A DNA stretch of 64,000 bases from assembly GCA_019843655.1 (NCBI GenBank), contig JACDQD010000004.1, positions 29,461,872 through 29,525,871 on the forward strand, in the 5' to 3' direction. A program made the translations under genes and the position numbers. Source of the DNA: Lethocerus indicus (lineage: Eukaryota; Arthropoda; Insecta; Hemiptera; Belostomatidae). The notes beneath the pieces were generated by a model that ran no database searches, was not told the DNA's origin, and saw nothing but the letters and a program-made list of their open reading frames with translations. Below, piece by piece: positions 40,200 through 51,859 of the stretch (position 1 is the first letter of the stretch; every line of letters begins with the position of its first letter).

Positions 40200-40257
40200 G
40201 GCGCTAATACTAGACCCGCCATACGCATTACTTATGCGGGTTAGTTTTAGTGACGCC
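40200..40257 (+). repeat. 58-bp hairpin element inside composite element, copy 5
   Basis: The ends are GGCGCTAATACTAGACCCGC and GCGGGTTAGTTTTAGTGACGCC. With the flanking GAC and GTC the stem extends outward by 3 bp. The inner CCATA/TATG pairing leaves a loop of under ten bases. Confidence 0.85.
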
Positions 40258-40331
40258 GTCACCGGGTAAAGCAGAAAGATTACTTATATTATACAGAAGC
40301 ATAATTAGTAATTTTTTTTAGTTTTAGTAAT

Positions 40332-40681
40332 CTAGTTTATCGGTGCAAGTGCACCCAACGAACATTAGTAAAGTCCATTTCCGCACCACGCTCAGGGGGC
40401 GCTAGTTTATCGGTGTAGTGCGCCCAACGACCCCTAGTTACGTACATTTCCGCACCACCCTCAGGGGGCGCTAGTTTATCGGTGCAAGTGCACCCAACGA
40501 ACCTTAGTTAAGTACATGTCCACACCACCCTCAGTGGGCGCTAGTTAATCGGTGCAAGTGCACCCAACGAACTTTAGTTAAGTACATTCCCGCACCACCC
40601 TCAGTGGGCGCTAGTTAATCGGTGCACGTGACCCAACGAACTTTAGTTAAGTACATGTCCGCACCCGAATCAGGGGTGCTC
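40332..40681 (+). repeat. Satellite array of about 70-bp units, five units
   Basis: Each unit starts CTAGTTTATCGGTGCAAGTG or close, then has CCCAACGAAC, TTAGTTAAGTACAT and CCGCACCACCCTCAGGGGGCG. Units 3 and 4 share CAGTGGGCG in place of CAGGGGGCG. Unit 5 is degraded at its end. Confidence 0.95.
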
Positions 40682-41235
40682 TAGGTAATAGGTAATACTT
40701 AATTACCTAGTATTATTTAGACGAGTAGCCGAAACCGGTCTAGCAAAAGACCAAACTAGTGAGAGGCGACAGAAACACACGAAATATAAGGTATTCCAAC
40801 CCCAAACAAAACGGGTATTCTAAACTATTCTGATAATATTGTTTCGTAAAGTGTGCATTTCTGTTTTCTCTGTTTTTATTTTAAAAAGGATCAATTATTT
40901 TCAAATATCGTAATTTGAAAGTGCAGCTTTAATGCCGTGAGCTTAACTTGAAGTGGGGAGTAATCGGAGTTTGGCATTCACGCCCCGCTATTTACAAGGC
41001 CTTGATTTTCTAACCTTGTGTGACATGTGACTCGAACTGTAATCCTATTCTGTCTCGAGAAATTAGTGTTGTTGTCACTATCCGTTTTCCATTTAACTGT
41101 ACTCTATTCAGCTATTCTGATCTTTTAGCTTGTGAAAAATAACGTTCCTAATTAATCGATTTGGCGGTTAAAGATGAAATTTAGACAATGATCTTTAACA
41201 CAATAACAATACAAAATACAAAAATCCGAACTCAG

Positions 41236-41282
41236 CGGTATTCCAACCCCTCGCAGGCCACAAAACAGGTATTTAAACTACA
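41236..41282 (+). repeat. Extra copy of the composite element's outer flank
   Basis: GGTATTCCAACCCCTCGCAG and ACAAAACAGGTATT here match 3155-3195 and, in shorter form, 40789-40826. Confidence 0.7.
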
Positions 41283-42997
41283 AATACTCTACATAATTTG
41301 TAGAAAAATTCAATAATTGATTGGTATAAATTTCAGTGACATAATTAGAAATATGCGAATAGTAAAAAAAATGTTACTCCCTGTTTATGGCTAAATATTT
41401 GAACTATTTAATCACTTGAAGATGTGTAACTGACACGTGCCTCCAATTAGTGGAGCAATATCGAGGTCTAGGCGGAGGAACAACGACGGTTAATGAAGCC
41501 TCAAGTGTACCGTCTCATTGCTCATCACAACGCTGTGCAATCTCAATCATTGCAAGCCTCAGAGACGCATCTATCGACGAAACAACGTTTACATGCCCTT
41601 CACTCTCAGAGAAACGATAAATCATATTTACGGAAAAGTAAAATAACAATTTATTTGTGGGAGTCAATAAAAATGTGAATATATTCCAAACCCTCGAGGA
41701 CTACTTACATTAAATTCATTTTGCTTAGATATAAAAATTACATATTGAATTATAAATATTTCATTTCAATTGAATTTTTCGTATCTGGTTTTTCTTATCT
41801 TTAAGCCAAGAAAAATAATGTCATATGCATAGCAATTATTATACTCCGAATTAAAAATAAGAAATGGCAAAATAATTATTCATTTAGAATCGGTATAAAA
41901 AGAAAGAACACAAGAAGTGAAATTAACAATCATTTCCTGATAGGATCAAATGATGAATTGGGTAAATAAATTCTGGATTAAAACATCTGCAGTTTTCCGC
42001 TATTTTCGCCATTAGTTTTCTAATAATTTCACACACAGTATATAATTGCATATATAATATAAATCGAAAGGCCGAATTCACCAAGAGGGAAATATTACAC
42101 AGGAAACAAAATCAAGAAGCAAAAATATATATCGCACATCGTGCTAAAAAAATGTGATGTCAGTGAGGTCCCCGGCAAAAGTTACGATTTTCTAGCAAGG
42201 TCTGCGTGCACTTTTTGAACTTTCTCACGGTGTGAAACCCCCTTTGAACCCCTTTGGAAAAAAAGGGCGCTATCCAATTGGCCGGAATTTGTACCGGCGA
42301 CAGAAGCCGGGTGGATTTGCTGGCGAAAATGTACCTTGGTAAAAGTCCAAACCGGATCTCGGCCGGGCAAGTGGTTGGCACGAGCTTTGATATATGCTGA
42401 TGGCATCGCACGACTCTGGCAAATTTCAGACTGCATCCACCCCATTCTGAATTCTCGAAACTAAGGTAATGCACCGGATGAGTGGGTCTCACCCTTTGAA
42501 TTTATAGGAGAACGGTAAAAATTTCCTGTACTTTCATTTTAGAATAACATTAAAATATATCTAACACTTCTTAACGTATAGGAATAATAGCACGCAGGTT
42601 TTATTTCCCCAATTTCTGGGACTCACAATACATAATAAAAACCCCTCTATTTTTTATGCAAAAAAGGAATGCAGAACATCATATAAATAATTGTCAACCA
42701 ATTTATTTTTAATTTAAATTATTGAGACCAACAGTAAACTCGTTACAATGTAAAGTTTTAGCCAAAAAAATTTGACACAGAGTAAGAAAAAAATAGGTTT
42801 TATATTTCGCGTACATTGAACAATTCCTTTTGCGAATGTCGTGGATCATGAAGTACTTTACTGAAATTCCTGAATTGCTAGTAGTTAAAATGCTGTATTT
42901 TTAAGCTAAATATATGCATAAAATATTCAGTGAACGTCTATCAATTTTTCATAAAGTATCCCGCTCAAGAAGTATAACGTTATGTTGAATGTTCCAA

Positions 42998-43012
42998 AAT
43001 ATATGTATATAC

Positions 43013-43062
<50 letters not shown>
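42998..43062. repeat. AT dinucleotide microsatellite
   Basis: A pure AT run covers about 43018-43062 and is preceded by interrupted TATATG units. It creates spurious Tyr-Ile open frames on both strands. Confidence 0.95.
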
Positions 43063-43064
<2 letters not shown>

Positions 43065-44798
43065 TTTAAAAGGACTCCGCAACTTGTGGCAACATGGGAA
43101 CACGGATAATGCTGTGTATTCACTGGCCATTCGAGAGCATGTTAAACACACTTTCCCTGCTGGGAACCTTAACTCCTGAAATATACATTGCCGTTATTTT
43201 CAAGGGTTGTTACTTCCTTGAGGAATTTAGACCTAGACAGTATTCCACACTTCCATCGCGTTTTCATCAATCCGTCGCGAATATTTAGCAACAGATGATT
43301 AGACCGAGGCTGTGAACTAATTATTGACGACAATTCCAATGTATTATATACAGTGCGAGGAAAATGTGAAATAGGACTGTGCAAATAGCGAGAGTCGGAG
43401 ACAGAAAACCACTATTAATTTATACTTCCGTATGACTATTTAATTGATGAAACCAAAATCTACTACCGGGGGTTCTGTCCCATTATTTTACATTAAAAGC
43501 AATCTGTCGTCAATTCTGAATAATGGAATTAATAAATTAATACCTACTAAATAAATGTTATGCAATGATAAAGAGTTAAACGTATAAAGTGTGAGAGACA
43601 AGGAATTGTAATTATCCTCTAACCACTGGAAAATCAATACAAAGTGTTTTTTCAGATATAATTATGACAGGAGAATATGAAACAGCAATGAAAATTTAGT
43701 TAGGACTGAGTCCATATCCGTTTTAAGATATTTTTAGAGTATGAATTATCGGTGTTATAGATTGTTCAATTCAAATCAGAGAGGGTAGCAGTTTTTCGCT
43801 AGGTCTCACACCCCTTTGACCTGAATATAGACCCGGCCGTCTCTGAGGTAATTCCGTAAGAATTGGCCCCGCCAGTTGGAGGGCATTAAACGAAAATTAT
43901 ATTCCCTAATAATTCAACTGCCGGAGGCCCCATTATTATTCAAGGGTACGAGGTAAAGGACAAAAAAAAATTATTAAATATTACCAAATGGTCTGTGTAA
44001 TCTGTAATCGTTGCCTTCCAGTTCACTCGAGATAATGGACCGCAAGGAAAAATGAAATTTCGGAATAGTTCTGCCTTCTCACATTTCCCAATACAAAAGT
44101 AACAGCGCATTGAACAAACAAGAGGGTAGAAACGAATGGAGTTCATCATGACAATAACGATGAATAATGAACGAAATTAAAAATTTAATTACTATATTGA
44201 TAGGAATTGAAACTCGGACTGAAGGAAACTGTTTTTGAAAATCAAGATTTCAATATCCTATTAAAAGTACATACCCCTTAAGATTGGAATAGGTCGGTTA
44301 TTATTAGTTTCTATCTAAAATCTAACTACAAAGTAATAAATGGACAGAATTATATATACATTATTTTCATATTTTACTGTTGATTTTTTCATTAGAAAAT
44401 TAAGTATATTGCAATTTATATGCATTTATCCATATAATCGTTTTTGGCCGCATTAAAAAGCGTCTGCTGGAACGATTCGGTTAACTTAATATTCATCGGC
44501 ATTATTATCTACTTTTACTTGAGTAAATCAAAGGGTTAATATACTTTTGAAGTGCCGTGATATTTTTTACAACCGTAAAAAATTTATAGCCGGTTGGCTG
44601 AACGATCTTTTGCGATTTATTAATTTGAACTCCTGGAGTTACAGGCTCCTCCTCATATTGGCTAGGATGTATTCTTCCAAGGTTAATAGTCGAGTGCCAT
44701 TTTTACTGAAACACTGAAGCGCGTATTTAGGAAATGAACAATCAAACTGAAATTCTCCTCGGCTGATAAAAGTTTTTTTATTAATTACCTTTAAGCCT

Positions 44799-45250
44799 TT
44801 GATTAGATCAATAGAGCTATGGGGTTCCGCTAAGATATCCAACATCGCCCGCATCCAGAGATTCCAATCAAAAGTCCTTCGTACCATCCTTAATGCTCCC
44901 TGGTATGTTTCTAACCGAACAATCCATAATGACCTCAACATACCGACAGTCGACGAAGTCGCAAAATCACGCTTCCTTAATTTCCACTCCCGCCTCTCTC
45001 CACATCCAAACCCACTCGTTCAGTCCCTTTCCTCTTCTACCCACCCACTATTAGCCCACCACGACGGCTTAAACGCCACTGACCCAGAGATCACCTCGGG
45101 CAGTAGTTAAATCATGTGAAAAGCGCCATCATTGGGTGGTTTCTTTGTCGGGACTAACACGCGGAAATAAATACATGTATCGATTGCACCCATAACTGTA
45201 TAGGTTGATTGTGAAAAAATAAAACAGTTAAAAAAAAAATTGATTAGATC
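44799..45250 (+). mobile_element. Jockey-like non-LTR retrotransposon, 5'-truncated copy 2, with perfect 11-bp target-site duplication
   Basis: The body is 44810-45239. Its frame gives IELWGSAKISNIARIQRFQS, then LRTILNAPWYVSNRTIHNDL, then HSRLSPHPNPLVQSL, and ends at a TAA at 45108-45110. This is the C-terminal end of a Jockey-type ORF2 with no stop or shift. A 3' untranslated tail of about 120 bp ends in ten A residues. TTGATTAGATC flanks the copy at 44799-44809 and 45240-45250 without mismatch. The open frame, tail and duplication mark this as the youngest of the three insertions. It is far too truncated to move by itself. Confidence 0.93.
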
Positions 45251-48200
45251 GTATCCCGCTGAAGTGCTGTAATACCAGGCGGCCCTCCGCGCTCATTATT
45301 CGTGGCGTACTTGTATTCCTGACGATCTAACAATCTATGAATACCGAAGAATGAATAATTTTCGATTCGCGTTAAAACTTTTCGCGATTTGTTCGAATTT
45401 CCCAGATGAACCGGCGGATATGATTTATGTCGTATCGTGAAATATTGGCGTTTAGCAGGCGGCCTGAGGAGGATTAGGCGTTCTTTATGGAGACGGATGG
45501 CTGCCGATTAGGGCCCAGATTGAACAGTTCGGGCCTTGCCTCGAGTCGGGCGTGATTCAGGGGACCAAACTCCGAACGCGGATTGCGCTGAGACCTGGAA
45601 ATCGCTCCGTCCTCATGGAACGGTTAATGTTATTCTTTTCGGCTAGGAAAAGAGAGATATTGATAACTAAACTGGAATTACAATTTTTAAAATAGGCTCG
45701 AATTTTGTTTAAACTCGAAATTTCAATCGTAGAAATTCCCCATTGGAGCAGACTGAGCGTTTACTTTCTCAAAAGTTTAGTTCGTTCAAGCATCACTAAT
45801 AATACATTCCAAATTTTTAGTAAACCGAATATTTATGCAAGGAAAAAGAACGCAATAATTACATACTGTAGCTCCACATAAATCCACGTAAATGGTATCC
45901 AACAGAAATTTAAATAACTGAAGTAATGATAGTAAGAACTCTGTTCACCACGCTTTGAGGGTGGAATATAGTTTATATTAAATTCTGGTATCCATTCAGA
46001 GAGATCATTAAATACAATAAAATCACTTGAATTTCTCATTAAATATTCATTTTAAATTTACCACACTCTTCTTGTTTTGTTATTTCATTTTGTTTACGGA
46101 AGTTTTGAATACAGAAATTGTTGAACCGCAATGAATTCACATTTCATTCATGAGATTTGGGCCAATTAATAACACTTTACATTTATTTATTAGTAAAATC
46201 CAATCTGTTCAATAAATATTGGAATGGTACATTTCATCTTTCCTCGTTTTCATTATGAACGAGAATGACTCGTAATTTTCGCCCGAATGTAAAGTGTAAT
46301 TGAACTGAATTTTGATTGACGAGTGTAAGGCACTTAATCGGTATCCGAATTCATCTGAACGATTTCATTCCTGAGGTTCCGGCCATAACTTTATCTCCGG
46401 CAATTTTATAACTGGAATTTTTGAATAAATTCCCCCTGACCGGATTCATCGGATTCCCGAATACGGAAAAAAATGCGATTGAGTTTAGTCCGTTCCTGTT
46501 TCTCCTATTAAATTAAAATAGGAATAAAACTTTTATCAAATTTCGCTTCACATTTCCGTCGATAGATGTAAAATTTCTTAATTTCCCGGAATATTAGGTA
46601 GTGAAATGTGATAAAAAAAAGAAACTGTTCCATCTCATGCAATGCAAATTTTCTCGTTTTATTATTGGGTTTGCCTCACAGTTAAGTATTTTTTAAATTA
46701 CCCCGGTAAAACAATCCACCGCCTCGGGTTAGCATAGAAATTGGCCGTATTATCTCTCGGCAATTATTTCTCTACTGAAATATCCTCCCGGAACAAAAAT
46801 TATATAGATTTCTTTATTGTCAAAAGCGAGGTGAATAAAATTGGCATTTTTCGAAACCTACAACAGTACAATACTGATATTTCTATAAGCTAGTTCCTAA
46901 AAATAGAGTTTCTGGACACCTAAAATCTAGTACAAGTTTTTACTTTATTCAGGCAGGTAGAAATCATACGAATATTCTATTAATAATTTGTAATTGTGGA
47001 ATTATAGGATCTAATTTCACATACATATTAATCTCTATTGAGCTGTAGATCACCGTCGGGGTTTCTCCCGAAAACTTCGGGAATAAGTGTTCGCATTAAT
47101 TAGGAATTTAATTGGTATAGGATATTATAAAGAAAAGTAATATAACAACATTTTTTTTACTTACTCCAATGATTCGAGGTTAAAACCAGTCAGTATTAAA
47201 ATATATTTATGATGTACTATAAATGTTTATATTACTTAAAATCCAACTTCTATTTACTATTATTTACGCATGATAACTGCAATATTTAAATTGATGTCTG
47301 AAATAGGGGGAATTTTTCGAAATAACAATTTCCAACTAAACGCATACAGAGCGAATTCTGAAATACTGATTAATTTTCAGTTCGGAGAAACAGAGGAGCG
47401 GAGTAGCCGACCTCCCAAATCGCCGGTGGTTTTGTTCCAATTTGGTCCCCGTGTATCGGTTTTTTTTCATTTAATTTTTGAATACATTTACATCGAATTG
47501 AAAATTCTAGTTGATTCCCAGAAGTCTACTGCTAGCTCCAGTAAACTCGTTATACGTTTTAAATACGCTCGACGTTTTGTAAAAGAACCCAGTTCAAAAC
47601 ATTGTAGTGTAACAATATTACAGCTTTACAGTTTATCAGCAACTGACATGTCGACTATATCGAACGTTCGCTAATTTCTCTTGACATTTTTTTTTCCGGC
47701 TGTAGACTCGCCGGGACTAAATAACAATTCCAATTATACTAATACTATGAATCCACTTCGAAAATTGTGCTATCAAACACAATACTGAATATTGAACAAG
47801 TTTATTAGGAGTGCGGGAACTTATTACGCCGGTAAAAACCTGGCACTGAGCTCATTTTCACTCGCAGGAATTTTTAATCTCCTCAAACTCTCCAACCGAA
47901 CATTACTCAACGCGGGTCATTCCACGTCATTCTTATGCGAAAGAAAAATGACGCCCCCGGCGTTAGGCATGCCAACACATTCTATATTTGCTAGCCTAGA
48001 TTTTATATTTATTATTTACTTATTGCGCTAATATCGGTCAGTAAAATAGCGTAAACATCTTCCATTCTTAAAATCTCCACCTGGCATACATAAAGTTTAT
48101 TACATTTTGATAATAACGTAATAGGGTCACAAATATGAAATACACATAATTTTATTACAAATTAAGATATTCCGTAGAAAATATCCTATTCGATTTTTTG

Positions 48201-50131
48201 AACGGTACCATCAGACAGACAATAAGAATTACCCATACAACTATTACATAAAATAATGTTACTTTTAGTCTAGCCATAAAACATTAATAAAATGCATTGT
48301 GAATATAGATATAATAGGGAGGCAGATATCTGATATGGATATAAGGGGTATTTCCTAATAAATGGGACAATAAAAGATCAATCGAATCATTGGGTTCTGG
48401 GGTACACTATCTTGGCCCGTTGGACATTGTTCTGTGCGATAAAGGGGATTATTCAATTTAATCCGGACAAACACATCGATGCTACGGCTAATTTGTGCTA
48501 ATTCGGTTGAGTTAAGTGAGCTCAATAGAGAAGGGAGTTTGATCCGTTAGTCCTGAGCTGTATGATTCCAATTGGACATGGAAACAGTTCAGTATAGGAG
48601 TTATGAGACCGTGTACTTGTGAAGCTTTTCGCAATATAGATCTAGGATCCTAAAGAGAAGAGGTAGGTTTTCAGTACCAAAATGTACGCTTTAAATTATA
48701 TTTAAGACTGAAAAAATCGGCAAAATATGAGAATATTTCCTTGTGAATTTTAAAATTGTAATACACAACATATTCTCATATTGATTCATTAAGTAATTTC
48801 AGGAAATTAGCCAGTTCCATAAACCGAGTGTAAAGGTGGATAAAAGTAGTTACTTGTCGATTTTTTCAAATCTTAAGCTTCTTTAAAGAACTAAGCGCCC
48901 AAAATAGGAACTGCATATGGTTAGGTGGCCAGGATTATTTACTATTATAAGCCTCACAGATTACCCTTTCGAATTAGACTGAGTTCACATAACTGATTCG
49001 ATTCCAGCTCACAATATAGCGAATATTCATAGTCAATCCACTCATTTTTAAATTAGTGTCCATTTCAAATTATGCATCGACGTCGGGGGAAATTGGTCGC
49101 CGGGTAAATTAAATTTAATACGCCGGCACAAATTACTTTTCCCCGAGTTTTGAGTCGGGATGGGGAGGGGGGGGGCGCACGGGGAGCGTATAAATTGGCT
49201 AAACAGATTGTAATTTGCCAATTGCGTTCTAATTAATTAGCTGCAGTGCGAGTGTGGGAACTCGTGGGGTGCAAACATGGTTGGTGGTCGATCGACCCCC
49301 GAGTGGTTATGGTTTTAGCAAATATTTCATTTTGACCTAAAGACGTTCGTCGACTGTCCAGATGCGCCCCCTCCCCGCCGTTAAGTGGATGCTTTTTTAT
49401 TTCTACTCACATTTAGCGCCGTTTCAGATACGAGCCAGATCTGGGCTGTAGGCTCGGGGCTGAAACAATATAATACAAAAATTAGGCATCCTGAGAATCA
49501 ATTCAGGAAATATGTTATATATAAAGTTTCCAACAGGGAGATATTTATTATAGAATTCTAGATTTTGAAAAAGTTTTTTTTTGGGCAAAGGAATCTCGAA
49601 ATAAGTCACTCATTCTATTTGTTCCTATTTATTTATTGCCACGTTTTTCTACTATTTTTCAATTTAGTACTACATCTAGACTATACAACTATAACTACAC
49701 AAAAAGCTTTCCTACAGTTATAGACTATTATAGCTGTTAATACCTGACATAATATGAGCCGAAATTTATTTTTCGGTTGAAATTCTAATTATCCACTATT
49801 TTTAATAATATGACCGGGTCCTCCTGGCTGTGGCCATGTATCTGACAAATATGTTAATAAATAACAAAAAATGAGTTTTTTTCCGAAATAATTTGCATTC
49901 TCATTACTGAAATTATTAAATATGCAAAATGGCTTAGCGAAAAATGCAGAAGTGCTCGTTCCCAACGGGGCCGATTCAATATTCGATACCGATACACTCG
50001 AATGTACATTCGAATCCGGGTGAATAATAATCTCCCAAAGCACGTTTCTACTATTTAATTATAATTGTTTTTAGTCAGAATTGAACGCCGTTACGATATC
50101 CAATTAAAACATAATCAGTTTTGTTGGACTA
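45251..50131. other. Gene-poor interval
   Basis: I find no supported gene. A 134-codon frame at 47270-47674 has no recognisable domain and is poor in small and acidic residues; I treat it as chance. A run of nine G lies near 49167-49175. Confidence 0.4.
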
Positions 50132-50187
50132 GGCGCTTAATACTGTACTGGTACTCGTGACTGTTGTGCGGGTCTGGTATTAGGGCC
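50132..50187 (+). repeat. 56-bp hairpin element, copy 6
   Basis: The ends are GGCGCTTAATACTGTAC and GGTCTGGTATTAGGGCC, with TTGTGCGGGTC inside. Length equals the 30.7, 30.9 and 32.9 kb copies. The terminal pairing is slightly weakened. Confidence 0.75.
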
Positions 50188-51096
50188 GTTCAAAATTTCC
50201 CGATTATTCATATAAAACAGTAATTTTTTCTAAGTACCTCCGCATCACTTATTGTTTTCAATCAATCCCAATATATTAGATTAATTTAATCGTTATTAAA
50301 CCTGCTTAAATTTAAAAATAGTGTTGATCTCGAAGGATGTTTTTTTCTATAGGTATTATTCGCATTAATCTCCAGGTATTAGATTAATAGCATATAAATT
50401 TTTATTTTACCTTTTTAAGCACGTTGATACTTAACAAATAAATAAAAGGTTGCAATCACATAATAATAAATACAAATTAACAATGCAGTGAATAATATAA
50501 AAAAGTAACTAATAATGTAAAAAAGTAAACTGAAATGACCAATGTATCTGAACTGAATTCTAAACTGTGGTTTCTAAATTGTTACATTTATCCTGATAAT
50601 CCAATATCTAAAATTCCTTTAGTACGAGGTACACCCGAGAAAGAGTTCTCCGTCTTTGACCCGTACAAAGTTTGGGGATCGGTTCCCGTTTTGGTATTAA
50701 AAATTGCGGAGCTCCTCCCAAGATCCGGGACTCGCAGTTGTCGCGGTTAGAGCTCGGGCAGAGGGGAGCGGCACAAATCAAACCCTCGAGGAGCCCTACA
50801 GGGCAAATACAAACTTATTCGAGTTGGAGCACTTAAGAGGAGGCTGACTTATGAGTGGGGTCGGCAGGATTTATGCCCGCCTACCCCCGAATTTAAAGGT
50901 AGTCGCAACAACGAATCCTGGATTTACTGGGCTCGCTCTGTCCGGATCACCAGTTTACTGGATGTTCACTAGAGTTTACCAGCTGTTTACTAGAGGCAAT
51001 GAAAACCAACAGTGTTATATCGTGCATGAACTAATGTGATACGTGATCCTCGGGCAACAGAAATCAATTTATTATTTCCCGGGAATTCTCTTAGGA

Positions 51097-51859
51097 CCAC
51101 TCACTATATTTTTTTCTAACTTTTTTATTTTGTACAATCAACTTTAACAGTTATAGGTGCAATTGATAAAGTATATTTTCACATGTTTGTCTCGACAAAG
51201 AAACCACCCAGTGATGGCGCTTTTGACAAGATTTAAGTTCTGCCCGAGATGATCTCTGGGCCAGTGGCGTTTAAACCGTCGTGGACTGAACGAGTGGATT
51301 AGGATGAGGAGAAAGACGGGAGTGGAACTTTAGGAACCGAGATTTTGCGACTTCGTCGTTGAGGTCATGGTGGATTGTGTGGTTAGAAAAATACGAGGGA
51401 GCATTAAGGACTTTTGATTGGAATCTCCGGATGCGAGCGATGTTGGATGTCTCGGTGGAACCCCATAGCTCAATACCCTATGTCCATGTCGGTTTGAGTA
51501 TTGCTTTGTATATTGTTAGTTTGTCACTTAAGGTAAATTTCGATGTCCGTGTTAGTAATTGCCTTAAGAGTCCAAATTTTCTGTTTAAGTCGATTCTTTT
51601 TAGTCGGGTGTGGGGATTCCACGTGAGCCGTTTGTCGAGGTGGAGCGCAAGATAGCGAATCTGCTGTTGGGTGGGAATTGGTATGTCATTGAAATAGACG
51701 TCAGGACAGTGCCGATGACGTAGTGTGAAGGTGACGTGGCGCTCTTGGAGCCCTCCACCAGGATTGGATGTTGGATAGGTGTTCCTGAAGGTTGGTTGTT
51801 ATAGTTGCAGGATTTAGATCGGTAGCAAGAATGCATGTGTCGTCAGCCACTCCCTATAT
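51097..51859 (-). mobile_element. Jockey-like non-LTR retrotransposon, 5'-truncated copy 3, with 13-bp target-site duplication
   Basis: The body is about 51110-51846 on the minus strand. It begins at the ADD of the catalytic FADD motif (ADDTCILATDLNPATITTNL) and runs through IELWGST and ARIRRFQSKVL to HPNPLVQS and an oligo-T stretch. It matches the copies at 19.0 and 44.8 kb but has internal deletions and broken frames. CCACTCACTATAT at 51097-51109 and CCACTCCCTATAT at 51847-51859 form a target-site duplication with one mismatch, consistent with an older insertion. Confidence 0.88.

Larger units (their letters stand above)
39844..40826 (+). mobile_element. Composite foldback-like element with internal satellite, copy 1
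   Basis: The ends at 39844-39912 and 40722-40790 are inverted repeats of about 69 bp with roughly one mismatch in eight. Both contain the block that reads AGCCGAAACCGGTC and AAAAGACCAAAC on one strand. Inside are a decayed satellite unit near 39958-40018, a hairpin at 40200-40257 and five satellite units at 40332-40681. A small inverted repeat follows (CTAGGTAAT at 40681 and ATTACCTAG at 40702). To the right the element continues into GGTATTCCAACCCC. No transposase or reverse transcriptase frame is seen, so it would be non-autonomous. The element class is unknown; a foldback element or a piece of a larger retroelement are both possible. Confidence 0.65.
40860..44798. other. Gene-poor interval
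   Basis: Apart from the flank repeat at 41236-41282 and the AT microsatellite near 43000, I see nothing to support a gene. Overlapping minus-strand frames at 42160-42492 occupy two registers of the same DNA and lack domains. Confidence 0.4.

Noticed and set aside
42927..43179. Tyr-Ile repeat proteins on both strands
   Set aside because: They are translations of the AT microsatellite.
47270..47674. 134-codon open frame
   Set aside because: It has no domain, no homology I recognise and no GC rise as seen in true exons.
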